From Epiperipatus broadwayi (Eukaryota; Onychophora; Udeonychophora; Euonychophora; Peripatidae): a DNA stretch of 64,000 bases. Below, piece by piece: positions 24,695 to 36,240 of the stretch. The stretch is from assembly GCA_028023455.1 (NCBI GenBank), contig JAQFVV010000056.1, forward strand, positions 2,602,001-2,666,000, read 5' to 3'. Below the pieces are notes generated by a model. That model ran no database searches. It was not told where the DNA came from and saw only the letters and a list, made by a program, of their open reading frames with translations. Each line of letters begins with the position of its first letter. Position 1 is the stretch's first letter. The translations under genes were made by a program, and so were the position numbers.

Positions 24695-25857
24695 ATAAGA
24701 CCAGTGGTAGTCAACCTGGTCCCTACTGCCCACTAGTTGGTGTTCCAGCCTTCATGGTGAGTGGTAGGGGTTTTGTCCAATACTGAAGCACTTTCTTTTT
24801 TTAAAATTTTATTGACTTTTTAAAAAAAATTTCATAGCATTATTTAAAAACATTTTCATTAGGTTTTCATAAAATTCCCCATGACAATTTACATTTCTGA
24901 AAATATACTATTTGCATCTTCCACACATAAGTTTAGTTCATGTTGCATAAATAAAACTAAATAGAGCTATAGTGCAATCACTAATAAAAAAGCCTTGTCC
25001 CAGAATAGCTTGAGCATCTCCCCCTTCCCCCAAACCAAATCTTCAATGCACGAGAAACATGCACAGATGATGATTTATGGTGTAGGCTCTTTTGTTTGTG
25101 GTCACATTGATCAGTAAACAGTTAGATTTGAGTGAGTGAGCATCTGCTTACTGCTTCCAACAAAATATTATGAAATATTGTGAGCCCATGTCTCAAAAAA
25201 AGAAATACACTTGTGGCTATTTATCAGAGTATCTAAAGATGGGTTTCATTGAATCTGTTGTAAATAAACAACACCCAATGTCTTTATGGTGTCATAAAAC
25301 ATTATAAAATGAGGCAATGAAGCCAAATTGATTGCAAAAGCATCTTGCTACAAAGCAACCAAATGATAAGGACAAGACCATTAAATATTTTCAGGAAATA
25401 TAAAAAAATTTAAAGATCGTTCAACAATCATTGCATCACTTAAGAAACAACATGCAGTGAATGAAGATGGATTAATTGCCTCATCACATTTCACAATTAA
25501 TTGCAAAAAGTGATAAAAGCTATAATATTGGAGAAATTGTAATAATACCCTCTATAAAAGAATTTATCTCAACAGTAATGCATCAAGATATACCTGAAAT
25601 TTTAAAAATGTTGCCCCTAAGCAATAGCACAGTAAAGTGATGAATTGAAGAAATGGTAGTTAATGTTGAAAAAAAAAACTTATAAATATTCTCCAAATCT
25701 CTTCATTTTCCATGCAATTGGATGAGACTATCAATGAAGATAATAATGCTTTATTAATGGCATATGTATGAAAACAATACATTACGAGAAGAAATGCTAT
25801 TCGCAATAAATCTCATTACAGATACAAAAGGATTATCTGTATTTTTATATTAGATTA
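24695..25857 (+). pseudogene. hAT transposon (ZBED-like transposase), 3' truncated
   Basis: The left end (CCAGTGGTAGTCAACCTGG near 24700) looks like a hAT terminal repeat. From an ATG at 25188 the broken frame reads KKKYTCGYLSEYLKMGF, a degenerate BED-finger stretch (LWCHKTL, then KHLATKQP), then YNIGEIVIIPSIKEFI, PLSNSTVK and FPCNWMR-S. These match hAT transposases related to ZBED5/FAM200 proteins. Several in-frame stops are present. The catalytic C-terminal half is lost where SINE-B sequence begins at about 25858. Confidence 0.82.
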
Positions 25858-25985
25858 TTTCCATCATCTAATATGTGTGTTGATCTTTAAAAAAATTTAA
25901 TTTTTTAAATTTAAATATTCCAAATACATTCAACTGTTAGTAATATCACAGCAAACAGATTAGTATATATGGATAAATACATTTT
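25858..25985 (-). mobile_element. SINE-B 3' fragment
   Basis: The minus strand has the AACAGTTGAATGTATTTGG and TTAGATGATGG-like 3' portion shared with 20858-20955 and 30330-30415. The tRNA-like head is absent. It abuts the truncated hAT element. Confidence 0.6.
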
Positions 25986-26208
25986 TAGACACTCTACATG
26001 AAGTGTCATATTTACCAAATATTACCAGTGTATGTGCATGTATATACAAATGTATATTTATGTATGACAATTTTCAACAAGAAGAAAAACAAATAGCAAT
26101 TAAAAAAAAACCTAATTGCAACCTTTGCTAAAAATACTAGAATTTGGGATAGAAAAATGAATTAAAAGATTTAAGTAAAAGCTGTATCATTATGCCTGTA
26201 ATAACCAT

Positions 26209-26214
<6 letters not shown>
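25986..26214. other. Short unassigned stretch
   Basis: AT-rich, no recognisable feature. Confidence 0.4.
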
Positions 26215-26249
<35 letters not shown>

Positions 26250-26253
26250 TTAA

Positions 26254-26298
<45 letters not shown>

Positions 26299-26312
26299 CT
26301 CTCTCTCTCTCT
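26215..26312. repeat. (TA)n/(TA)n/(GA)n-(CT)n palindromic microsatellite
   Basis: Two (TA)n tracts (about 26217-26247 and 26261-26287) are followed by GAGAGAGAGAG and its mirror CTCTCTCTCTCT, which pair as a hairpin centred near 26299. The whole block is self-complementary. Confidence 0.9.
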
Positions 26313-26429
26313 TATTTTTTTTAAATGATTAATAATAATAAGAAAAAAAAAACATATTTCTAATTATCGGAAATATCAGAATGAATTAATTCAATATAAA
26401 AAAAACATTTTTATAGGAAACTTACGTAA

Positions 26430-27000
26430 GTGTCTTTTTCCTGACTGGGCTTTGAGTGGGCTTTAAGTCAACTGGCTGTGCAGTGAGGATTTCATCTCAT
26501 TCAGGCATAGGCAAGGTTGCTTTTGTCATAATCATGGCTGGATGGAAGTGGCATGATCACATCTTGGCTATTTGGACACAAAGAGGCTGGATGTACCAGC
26601 TGGTTGTCTACCCCATGGTCATTTTACTGAAACCTTTAGTAGATTGCTTCATATTTTCTTTTTTGAATATTATAATAATTATGATTATTATTCAATTTTC
26701 ATCTACTGTCTCAAATGGTTAATCAAATACACAAGAAGACAAGAGTTCTTAAAAGAACTGTCTAATGAATTTTTTTTAAGAAATGTCAGTAATAGTCTAG
26801 TCCATATATAAATCTTTAAGTGGTTGGATGATTGGAGAATTCTGGAGCCAAAGTAGTGAATGACTTGGCCAGAATGACTGCCAAAAAAAAAAGAATAAAT
26901 CCCACAGCACTGACTAAAACCTATCAACCCCATTCATACTGAACCAATTCAGGTATCCCCCCTGAGAAGTAAGAATCAGCCAACCCTTTTAATTTAGTTT
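26430..27000 (+). repeat. Unclassified interspersed repeat D, copy 2
   Basis: Shares ordered blocks with 6470-7200, including GGATGG, TGGTTGGATGA, CAGAATGACTG and CAATTCAGGTATCCCCC. The middle part (26640-26820) differs from copy 1. The small open frames are not conserved between copies and are not annotated as genes. Confidence 0.5.
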
Positions 27001-27619
27001 ATCATTTAGATTATAACATTCCTTTCTATTTTTCTGATTAAATTCTATATTTTAGGGTTTGATATAATGATTAGTTTCCATCTTGAACATTCAGACCACT
27101 TCATTATAGATATCAATTCAAAAGAATTTCTATTTTATCTATAAAAAATATTTTAATTACATTTATTATCAAACATTTTGCTTTTGGTCAGATTTTTGCC
27201 AAAGTAATTAATATTTTTTTTGATTATGGAATAATATTACAGTTTTTAGAAAAGTAATTAAAAAAAATAAAATATATATACAAGTATGGTGGAACAATTA
27301 CTTTAATTATTTATTTTACTAATATGTTCCAACATGTGAGCCATTTGTTCAATAAAGTTTTCTTTTCTCTATTTAAATTTTTGAGAGAAAAGCAAAATAC
27401 ATAAAATGACATATACTAAAAGTATACACAACAATAAAAATAAATAAATAAAAAAATACATCAGTTTATTATACATGTATTTGTGTACAATATTTTTAAA
27501 TTGGTGTGTGTGGGTATTCTAATGCTCAGACCCCACTTCCATTATTAATGTAGCACATTTATATATTTGTTGTGCTTAATATATGTAAATTTACATGGGT
27601 ATCTGCTGTAATGTTTTTT
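27001..27619. other. Unassigned AT-rich stretch
   Basis: No feature supported. Confidence 0.45.
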
Positions 27620-27658
27620 ACAGCAGACTTTGTGCATGGACATTTGATAATGCCTGGC

Positions 27659-27735
<77 letters not shown>
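27620..27735. repeat. Long (TA)n microsatellite with shared lead-in, copy 2
   Basis: A (TA)n tract of about 38 units (27660-27735) follows the same GCCTGGCACA lead-in seen at 7889. Open frames across it encode only alternating Ile/Tyr and are artefacts. Confidence 0.9.
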
Positions 27736-27738
<3 letters not shown>

Positions 27739-27899
27739 GAATATAGCTGTATATTATATTTTGTATATTGTCTTTAAATATATATTTCAAAGTATGCTAG
27801 TATTCTTTATTTGTCAGAGTATCATTCATTTAATCAAAAAATAACTAACATTTATTTGAAAGTTTGTGTTAATGATATTACAGCTTTAAAAGTACATTG

Positions 27900-28160
27900 G
27901 ATTATTCCCCCCATCTAATATTTATTTTTAAATATTTTTATAAAGATTTAAACATTATTTAAGCTTTAAAATACATTCAACTTGTTGTTAGTAACAGAAC
28001 ACAGATTATATATAAAATAAGGTTTCAAATAGAATTATTCATCTTTGGTTGTTTTCAGTTTGACCAGAATATTACTAGTATGGAAATCAAATACTGGACC
28101 TTTAGATTTATGAATATTGAATTCAAGGTGATGCTCTAGCCAACTAGTTATTTTTATCAA
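27900..28160 (-). mobile_element. tRNA-derived SINE-B copy
   Basis: The minus strand shows AACTAGTTGGCTAGAGCATC (head), AATTCAATATTCATAAATCT, AAAGGTCCAGTATTTGATTTCC (decayed box B) and TACTAGTAATATTCTGGTC, aligned with 20858-21120. The 3' part ends near a CCCCCCATCTAATA block at 27907. Confidence 0.72.
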
Positions 28161-28284
28161 AGACAACAGTAAATAGAAATTCAAGAAAATTATCTATAAG
28201 AGTTTTCCAGATTTCTACAACGAAATGTTAATGATTGGTTTCAAAGATTATAAATCGTCATGATAGTTTGTGGTATTTTAATCA

Positions 28285-28995
28285 TTTTTCAGTGGGTATT
28301 TAGTTTTATTTATAATTCTTCCACATACACATAATAATTTGTAGGTGACGTTTTTACTTTGTTTTATAGAGGTTAGGATTTCTTGTAGTTATTATAACTT
28401 TAGAAAGCTGTTCGTTATATTGATTACATATTATTTTTTGTCTGCTATTTCTAATATATATGATATACTATTATATTTATAATTTCTTTTTTTTATGTTT
28501 CTATTCGTTATCTATTTAAGGTTTTTTTAATGACAGGTGATGGATAATCATTTATGAGAATTTATTTAATGTGGGTCTTTTTTCTTCAAAGCATTGGTTT
28601 CTGAATAACCTTCTTTTGATCTGTTCATTAGTGATAGAATAACTTCATGTTTTATGTTCTATCATAGTTAAATATATATGCTAAAATATTTTCCTCTGTG
28701 TGTGGACTTGCCATTTTCATTCTTATTTAGATTCTATTGAGAATTTAATTGAAGTTGATATTTTAGTGGTGTGTATTCAGAATATTTACAATAGTGCTTC
28801 ATTATATGACCTAACTACAAGTGCATTATTAATATAGGTCAATATAAAGTAGTATTTATGTTAGTTATATTGTTTCAAACAATATTGTTGAACAGGAATA
28901 ATAGTGGTAGACCTATAGCCATTCCATAAATTTTGTTTAAAGAATTCTGTGTTATATTGAAAATATGTTGTCATGTAGAATGTTAACAGTTTCAT
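28285..28995 (-). pseudogene. Penelope-like element 3' half, decayed
   Basis: Minus-strand reading gives SPHTEENILAYIFNYD (the RKP-H---YL---S-H block after the RT palm), TDQKKVIQKPML, KTHIK-ILINDYPSPVIKKTLNR, and further on VTYKLLCVCGRI-NKTKYPL, corresponding to the Cys-containing start of the GIY-YIG domain. Motif order fits a Penelope-type RT plus nuclease. Stops are frequent. It faces away from the plus-strand element at 29560. Confidence 0.7.
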
Positions 28996-29020
28996 TATAT
29001 TATCAATAGAAAGAGTTGTT

Positions 29021-29128
29021 GTCAAGCGTTGTTAGCCGAGAGGTCATTGCAATCGCCTTGCAAGCAAGTAGTTGGTTGCAGACGGTTGTGGGTTCATATC
29101 CCAGCAGATGCTATGACATATGAAAAAA
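29021..29128 (+). mobile_element. tRNA-derived SINE-A with 11-bp target-site duplication
   Basis: Begins GTCAAGCGTTGTTAGCCGAG (box A-like), has GGTTGCAGACGGTTGTGGGTTC (box B-like end GGGTTCATATCCC) and ends GATGCTATGACATATG plus an A tract. The flanks AAAGAGTTGTT at 29010-29020 and 29129-29139 are identical, a good target-site duplication. The ORF starting at 29029 is not a gene. Confidence 0.92.
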
Positions 29129-29349
29129 AAAGAGTTGTTCTGGTTAGTAAACTATTATTATCTTTTAAACTCTTTCTTAAAATAAACACTATTTTATCAA
29201 AACATACATTTGTGAATAATATTTTCTTAGAATCTCTGACTAAGCTCTATGAATAGTATGCTAAATGACTAAGAATCTTGAGGCTAAATCTTAACAAATT
29301 TTAACAAGATAAATATCTGCAACTAAAGTGTTAGTATTCATTCATTTAT

Positions 29350-29420
29350 AGTTAAAATCTTCAAAGCGCATGTGCAACAGCGTAATGCTGTGTTAAATAT
29401 TACAGTTTACAAACATCGCG
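29350..29420. repeat. Relative of the 13.3-kb MITE flank
   Basis: GCATGTGCAACAGC, then ATTACAGTTTACAAACAT and GCGCTATAAAAA, match 13310-13380 in order. It is probably a fragment of the same small repeat family. Confidence 0.55.
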
Positions 29421-29559
29421 CTATAAAAAATGATTTATTTACAATCAATCTTAAAGCAATATGCTTCTTATGAACTTCAAATAGACCATTAGAATGGGAT
29501 ATTTTGTTAAAATATGATTTAATTTACTTTTTTCTGAATTAGAAAAATACCACCTTTCT

Positions 29560-30190
29560 GAGTAATGTTTGTATGACAGAAACACAAAAGATGGAGTTAT
29601 ACTACCATTATGGAAAAAATTTATTCAGATGATTTAGAAAAAGAAAAAACCTATATTAAATAAACTCACATGAAGAATGGTTATCTATCAGTTGTCATTC
29701 TGAAAATCTTAATTAAATAAAAAATAAAACCATCTCCAAAAGTTAACAATTATAGATATTGTAGTTTCTCCATACATAACAGGGATAACAGACAAACTAA
29801 AGAAAATCTGTAATCAATATAACATTAGAATAGCTTTGCAAAAGTGTAGCACACTATAAGAAATCATAACCGCTTCAAAATCTAATCTTGAAATGCTGAA
29901 AAATAAAAAGTTCATCTATAAATATTGTGCATATATGGGAAAATGTACATTGGTAAAACCAGTCACCCCATTGAAAAGTAATTCCAAACACAAACTGGTA
30001 ATTAAATCAGATGTATTTTGAGTAGCAGATCATGTATGCACCAATGAACATATGTTCAATTGGGATAAAACAAAAATAATGGACAGAAAGAAAAAAGTAT
30101 AAAGAAGAAAATTTAAGGGCAAACAACCCCATAAATTATCCACATGTGATAACTCTCAAGGTTTGGAAAACATTTACTAAGTCTAATTAA
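29560..30190 (+). pseudogene. Penelope-like element, GIY-YIG C-terminus, decayed
   Basis: The plus-strand frames contain YITGITDKLKKICNQYNIRIAF, then SNLEMLKNKKFIY-type sequence and YGKMYIGKT (about 29930-29965, the YIG-like core). A conserved helix, HVCTNEHMFNWDKTKIMDRK-KYKEE and a final VITLKVWKTF follow. This order matches the C-terminal nuclease of Penelope-like elements. Several stops interrupt it. The element is 5' truncated and ends where SINE-B sequence starts. Confidence 0.78.
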
Positions 30191-30415
30191 TTAGCATATC
30201 ACCTTAAAATTTAATATTCATGAATGTAAAAGTACCAGGTCCATTCCCCATGCTAGTGCTATCACTGATCAGCAACATTTAAAGAAGAGAAAATAATAAT
30301 ATCAATCGAACATTGTTATATACAAATCTGTGTAGCAGTTGATTATATTCAGAAAGTTTAATTCAAGTTTGAATTTTTCTAAGAACGTTAAACAATTAAC
30401 ATTAGATGATGGAAA
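30191..30415 (+). mobile_element. tRNA-derived SINE-B copy
   Basis: The head is degraded (AATTAATTAGCATATCACC). It is followed by TTAATATTCATGAATG, ACCAGGTCCATTCCCCATG (box B-like), GCTAGTGCTATCACTGATCAGC and a 3' part ending ATTAGATGATGGAAATAC, collinear with 55985-56190. Confidence 0.72.
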
Positions 30416-31679
30416 TACTTCAATATATAATTATTACTAAAAATAACGTTTTATTAAAGATTTTTAGAATTATAAAATCAAAATTTCCCCATCACTTAAC
30501 GAACCTACATACGTATCACAAGCTTTTTATTTACCGTTACAGATTTTTTATAATTAATTTTGTCATTGTTTTGTAATAGTTTTATGACTATTTGAAACTT
30601 TACTTTTAATAAATATTTCCTACAAATCATTTTTCTTTTTGTCAGAATCAATCAATTTCAATGAATACTTTATTATTTTTAAATTAACAGCTACAATAGT
30701 TTTAATTCTTCGGGTTTTCAGGATATTTTCAAATATCCTGATCAGACTTTTGAAATATTAGTGACATGTTTTTAAACAACATTTGGTAAGCAATTGGAAG
30801 TAATTATTGTCTTAAACATTTTTTTTCTATCTCTATTTATCACCATGACAACCAAGTTGAAATTTATTAATCATTAATTAATTAATTTCTTGCTCTGCCA
30901 CCCTTTATTTGACAAAAAAAATTAAATAATAGGAAAAGCAATGTAATGTGAGACAAAAAGAAATAATCTTATCATCAATTATTGAAGACTTCTTTCAAAG
31001 AAGAAAATGAATTTATTTATTTACTATATTTTCGTGTTTATCTGGAATTTAAAAAAAAATTTTTTTAAATGAATATAATTATTGTCTATAGAAAATATTT
31101 CAAAAAGAAACTACATTATGAAAAAAAAGTTATATATATATTTTTACATAAATTAAAAACGATTTGACGGGAATTATCAAACAAAAAACAAAATAACCAA
31201 CGACTAATGATGTATTAGTAGTTTAAAGACAAATTATTAGATGGCTTAAATGTATATTGAAAGAAAAAGGACTAACAATAACCCATTGACAGGTGCATGA
31301 AATTTTAGTCTGGACAAAATTTGAAAAATTTTAAAGTTGTTAAAAATTTCAAATTTAAATTTTTTAAAATTTTATTTAAACTATCAGCAATAATCTAATT
31401 AGTTACCCAGTAGATGGTTATCAAGATATATTTTGCGGAAAAATGAAAATAGAAAAAAACATAAATGGAGAGTTAAATAATCCTATTACCTTGAGTGCTT
31501 TTCTACGTAGAAATGATATGCTGCAGAATCCTTTGCCCAGAATTATTCTGTTTTTTCTTTTTCTTAATTTTGGTAATATAATATCTAAATAAATGATACA
31601 TATACAGGCACACACACACACACATATATATATATATAATAATGATTAATACAATCAGATAGACATTTGGGAAATTATA
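30416..31679. other. Unassigned AT-rich stretch with one hairpin
   Basis: A 24-nt hairpin (11-bp arms, TCAGGATATTT and complement) lies at 30718-30741. A (CA)n/(TA)n run lies at about 31609-31640. Nothing else is recognised. Confidence 0.5.
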
Positions 31680-31765
31680 TGGAATTTAGGCATCAGAATT
31701 GACAGATAGTAATCCTTTAGCTCTCAAGTTCATTATCCTACCACTGCACCACATTACACAGGGCA
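31680..31765 (-). repeat. Possible tRNA-like SINE head
   Basis: The minus strand reads GTGGTGCAGTGGTAGGATAATG, resembling a tRNA 5' half with an A box, and about 35 nt later CTGTCAATTCTGATGCC, a weak B box. It lacks a proper acceptor stem. No second copy was found in the window. Confidence 0.35.
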
Positions 31766-33004
31766 CAAATAATGATGAAACCCCATTAAATCAATAGTTA
31801 TGTTAACTACTGATAAATTCTGTCAATAAACATTGACAAGAATATAGCAGGAACTTTGTCAATATTGAAGTGATATATATATATTTTCATGTATATAATT
31901 TGAAAACTTCAAAAGAATTTTTAAATTAAAAGTTTTTAGCAATTTGAATAAGTGGAAATTATATATATATATAAATATGTACACTGATAAATGTATATAG
32001 CGTTATTAAGTCTACATTTATTTTGCAGATAATTTCAAAGAAAATAGTTCTTTTAGTGTACTTTCCACTAAGTTATTATTCGTCATTGTTTTTAATACAA
32101 CAAAGAATATTTTTTCGTTAACATAAATTTTCACATAATTGATAATTAAAATTTGTTAAAGGATTTTTAGTTTTATATAGCAAAAAAAAAAAAAAAAGAT
32201 GATGATTTTTATAATCACAGTAATGTCAGCCAAGCAAATTACAAACTTTTAAAACTTTAAAACTGAATACTTTTTTCTCTTTGAGAAATGAAGCATGATT
32301 TTTGTCTTGATTCATGAAAAATAAATATTTGTTTTGGCATAATTATTCTTTGCAGAAAAACGATTATTTCATAACAGTGATATTTGCACAAAGCTTTTTA
32401 ATTGAACATTAACTATTTTAAAGGTAGTTTTCAGCTAATCACTAATTATTTGTATGGAAGTTCTAAATGGATCTCAGATACATGGCTATAAACTTCTACT
32501 AATAAGTAATTGATTACCAGAGGCTCATCATAATTGGTGAACATTATTTTGAGTAAAATTCCAATTTAAATGTATATATTTTATTTATTTGATTAAAGGT
32601 TTGACTCACTTATGTTTGAAAACAGCTAATTGACTCAGAAACTTTATTCTTTGAAAGTTATATGATGTAGAATTTATTAATGGTGATAAACATGAAACTG
32701 GTATTAAACAGAAATATACACTATCTTAAGAATGGCGTTTTGTTTTATCACCATAATATTTGGAACAGTATACAAATGGCTTCAATAAGAAGATAACAAG
32801 CTGTATTGTACATTTTGAAGTGAAATTTTTAATTTGAACTAATTAAAACAATATTAACATCATCTTTTTTAAGATTTAGAAAATGTGGAAGATAGTGCTG
32901 CTACTTTTTCCAATTTAATGTATAAATCTTTTTAATGTTGTGAATACAACTTAAAGAACTATATTGAGTAATAAATATTTAAAAATTCATATGTTAGCTG
33001 TAAA
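31766..33004. other. Unassigned AT-rich stretch
   Basis: No recognisable coding or repeat structure. Confidence 0.45.
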
Positions 33005-33510
33005 AAAATTATAAGCTTATAAAGGTGTATAATTTTAAACATTTTGATAGCTATTTAGTTAGAAAAGTGGAGTTGAATGTTGAGATATATTGACTCTTAG
33101 GTGCTGTTGCTGCATGTAACAAGTTAAAAGGCAAAGTATTAAATAAAAACATTTTAACTATTGAAGAATATATTTTGTCAAATTTACAGATGGAAATTGA
33201 GGCATGAACCGTCTACCAATGTAGTGTAAAGGTGATAAAAAAATTAACTTAAAGATGTTAGTTAGCATTTTGAAAATATAATGCCAATAACATTCTTTGA
33301 CTTGTTAATAATATTAAATCTTCTTTTGTATGGTCAACCTTTTCTGGATGAAGTTTGTGATGTTATAAAATAATAAAGAACTTTCTAAAAAAGTATTTTA
33401 TGAGAGAATGGTTTCACAGAAGAGGGAGTTTCAAGATATAACAATTATCCTAATGATATTTGAGAGAAGTTTACTACACAATGCTTTTATTGAGCAGATA
33501 TTAGCTGAAG
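33005..33510 (+). pseudogene. LINE fragment related to the 20.5-kb LINE
   Basis: The decayed frame reads FKHFDSYLVRKVELNVEIY, then AAACNKLKGKVLN, a YKAV-LS-LLYGSE-WTVYQ-like stretch, and further on KKYFMREWFHRRGSF. The first block parallels FKYLGNFI-RKVKLD at about 20610. Stops and frameshifts are frequent, so the match is recognisable only by motif order. Confidence 0.55.
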
Positions 33511-34024
33511 ATAGAATAAAATAATATACAGTAAATGTCTTTGGAAAAAAATTTTGCTGTAAAAGTTAAAGCAATATTAATAAGATGCAAAATAAACTAA
33601 TAAGAATATCAATATGGGATACTTGTGAATGTATATGTGTATTGTATAGTTATTGCAAATCTCACCTTTAACTATGTTTTTTTTTCCTGAAAATAGAATA
33701 CCCATACTCAGTTAAAAATGGCTGCTAATATTTATGATGAGAAACTTATATAAAGCAATGTAACAAAATACTCAATAAAAATGCATTTAATTTCAGCTCT
33801 CTTTTATATTTGACTTTTGCTACTTGTCTTATGAAGTTGTATTATGGCATTAATAATTTTAACTTCAGAATAGAATGTTATATTTTAAGTAGTTTATTAA
33901 AAATTAATTTTCTTTTGTGCAAAACTTTAAGTAATTTATTAAAAAATATTTTTCTGTTCAGAAGTTGATTCTACATATTTGTAAATCAAATCTAATTAGG
34001 ATGTTATTATTTGATACTTGAGGT
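33511..34024. other. Unassigned AT-rich stretch
   Basis: No feature supported. Confidence 0.4.
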
Positions 34025-34930
34025 AGAAATATATGTGATGTGATGCACCATGACTTCTCCTTATACGGAGTCAGGAAATTCTCAGCAACTTTGCCCAAAA
34101 AAACCTGTTAGCCACTTTATCTTCCCTTTCTATTCTCCATCCTATGTTTTCCCATATCCTGCTCTATCCCATTTCCACAACATAATCTTTGTCAACTCCA
34201 TGGCCTTTATATCAAATTTCCCCTTTTCCCAAACTCAGCATAAAAATCGATAATCCACTTTCTGTGTAATCACTTTGCTTATATTTATTCTTCCACATTA
34301 TTATTTGTACTCTTTCTGCTTTCAGGCATTTACATTCAATTAACAGATGCCAAATATTATGTGTGCCTTCCTTATACAACTTGCAGACTAAATCACCCAC
34401 ATTTTTCCATTTTCATGTATAATCCCCTGTTGTTAAAAATGCCATTCAAGCCTTAAACAGGAAGCTACTTTCCTTACTATTATCATAAATTAACTTGCAC
34501 CCAATATTCTGTTTACGATTCTATTAACTTCTACATATATTTAAACTCTTTTTACTCTTCATACTAGTTTTCCATCTCTCCAACTCCCTATTCTTTACTA
34601 ATGCATCTATTCTTCTAGCCCATTTCTTACCACTATAACACTCAACAATTCTCTTAATGCAATCATCCCACCTTTTGCACAAATATACTGACTTAAATTC
34701 TTTATCCAAATCTTCTGCATACTCCATTACCTTCCTTACCTATCATGTTACCTGTCATTTATTCATAACCCAATTAAATACTATTTTGGCTATTCTTTTA
34801 TTATCCATAAACTGTAATCTACTGAACATTTTCATTTTGCTTTTCACATCTCTCATATAAAAACTTGATATATTTCAAACTTCCACTCTGCCTCCTATTT
34901 TTACACATATGAACAAAGAAACATATGTTT
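34025..34930 (-). pseudogene. LINE 3' end with C-terminal Cys/His motif, copy 1
   Basis: On the minus strand the decayed frame gives MKMFSRLQ-MDN-RIAKIVFNWV, then MEYAEDLDKEFKSVYLCKRWDDCIKRIV, WARRIDALVKNRELERWKTSM, and DLVCKLYKEGTHNIWHLLIECKCLKAERV. The C-x2-C-type/HLL-EC pattern (first Cys pair partly lost) is a common LINE C-terminal finger. A 3' UTR ends in a GTGATGTGATG-type tail. Collinear with the copy at 45865-46460. The clade is uncertain. Confidence 0.78.
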
Positions 34931-35030
34931 CCAGGATGTATATTGGGGTGGAAATTTTAAGAATATCTTAAAAAATATTAAGATTGAAAGAAAAAAAAGA
35001 TGAAGTTAGTTATTTCATATGTTTATGTGT
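34931..35030. other. Short spacer
   Basis: AT-rich spacer between the LINE and the hammerhead repeat, no feature. Confidence 0.4.
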
Positions 35031-35050
35031 AATTAAAAAAACTCCTAGAT

Positions 35051-35481
35051 TTATTATAGATTCAGCCTGAATTCTGCCTATCCCTCTGTGTATTTAAATG
35101 GACATATTAAGATCATATATATGAGGGATCAGAGTGACTTAAGGTTAACATGGGTATGACAACAATATTGGCATCAACAAAGGTTTGAGCATTCCATCAT
35201 CAGATTTTCAATGGTTTTGATGGCTGACGAGTTATAGAGTGGAGAAGATTGAAGTCTGTCCATTAAAGTTTGAAGCGTTGCTATCTTAATACAAACTGAG
35301 CACTGATTATATATATATATGGGAGATGGTGATCTGGACCAACTGATGAGTGCTGGTTCAGCATGAAATACATATATTGGAGATCATTTATCTTTTTCAC
35401 ACGTGTGTGGTCATATGCATGTTATATAAGATGTAGTCGATAGCTGAAGAAAGCTTAAAAGTCTGAGATCAAATTCCCTTT
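35051..35481 (+). mobile_element. Hammerhead repeat family R3, best copy, with near-exact flanking duplication
   Basis: This 431-bp unit is bounded by AATTAAAAAAACTCCTAGAT (35031-35050) and AATTAAAAAACTCCTAAAT (35482-35500), which differ by one A and one base and so look like a target-site duplication. It carries an intact hammerhead core (35331-35385) and a B-box-like GAGATCAAATTCCC about 120 nt downstream. The copies at 4106 and 24125 are collinear. A ribozyme plus a Pol III-like element recalls known ribozyme-bearing SINEs, but no clear A box was found. Confidence 0.8.
35331..35385 (+). ncRNA. Hammerhead ribozyme (R3), intact core
   Basis: CTGATGA lies at 35343-35349 and GAAA at 35365-35368. 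Stem II is six pairs, GTGCTG (35350-35355) with CAGCAT (35359-35364, one G-U), around a GTT loop. Stem III is A68-T75, T69-A74, A70-T73 (last two digits of position) with a CA loop. A35376 is the predicted cleavage nucleotide. Stem I pairs CCAA (35339-35342) with TTGG (35377-35380), and GATCT (35331-35335) with AGATC (35381-35385) across a GGA bulge. All invariant core residues are present. Confidence 0.85.
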
Positions 35482-35499
35482 AATTAAAAAACTCCTAAA

Positions 35500-36120
35500 T
35501 ATATTAATCTTTAATTGAGGATTAAATTGATATTTAGTCTAGGAATGATTTCTAGTTAAGTAAATGATTTAATATTAACAATAATTATTAAATTATTTAT
35601 CTGAAGTTATTATTGTCAGGATTGCAGAAAGTTTGGCACTTATAAATCAAAGTGTAACATATATATATATATATGTGTGTGTGTGTGTCTGTGTGTGTGT
35701 GTATTGATTAATGGATGTAAGAATATTTGTAATCAATCAAATCTTTAACATTTACAGCTCACTATTCTTGAAAACTTGTTACTAAATTCTCTTGTATAGT
35801 GTGAAATAGCGCAGGCTAGGGTCTTTGCCATATATGTATTTCACAGATTAACATCTGATTTTAGTTTGATACTCTATTTAAATGTCTTAACTACAATCTG
35901 TTTTATTCAGAATTTGAATATTATGAAATTTAATTTATTTATGCATTAGCATTCATGTGTCATAATTATGGGGATAATTTATATCTACACACAGATACAT
36001 ATACACAGGAATAGAAGTTATGTCTGCCCATATATATACACACACATAAAACATAACATTGCTGCTACAAAATTTAAGTTGAAGATATTGTAAACATGTT
36101 TTAATGGCTCCTAAAAAATA
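35500..36120. other. Unassigned, with (TA)n(TG)n microsatellite
   Basis: A TA/TG dinucleotide run lies at about 35659-35703. Nothing else is recognised. Confidence 0.55.
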
Positions 36121-36130
36121 GTTTGAGTTG

Positions 36131-36231
36131 TCAAGCGTTGGTGGCCGAGTGGTTAGCACAGCTGCCTTACAAGCAGTTGTACCGTGTTCGCTTCCCGGCC
36201 GATGCTTTGACACATGAGGTCAAAAAGCAGC
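36131..36231 (+). mobile_element. tRNA-derived SINE-A with 9-bp target-site duplication
   Basis: TCAAGCGTTGGTGGCCGAGTGGTTAG carries a near-consensus A box (TGGCCGAGTGG at about 36142). TGTTCGCTTCCCGG is a B box near 36185. The end is GATGCTTTGACACATGA. TTTGAGTTG flanks it at 36122-36130 and 36232-36240. It is the best-preserved head of the family. It is not a functional tRNA gene because the acceptor stem and variable region do not fold properly. Confidence 0.92.
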
Positions 36232-36240
36232 TTTGAGTTG

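Noticed and set aside
27545-27844. ORFs of alternating Ile/Tyr on both strands
   Set aside because: They are translations of the (TA)n microsatellite.
35222-35260. CTGACGA near the start of repeat R3 as a second hammerhead
   Set aside because: No stem II or GAAA box follows within a plausible distance.
36131-36231. Functional tRNA gene
   Set aside because: A and B boxes are present, but the acceptor stem and folding are poor. Four copies with TSDs and a non-tRNA tail show it is a SINE.
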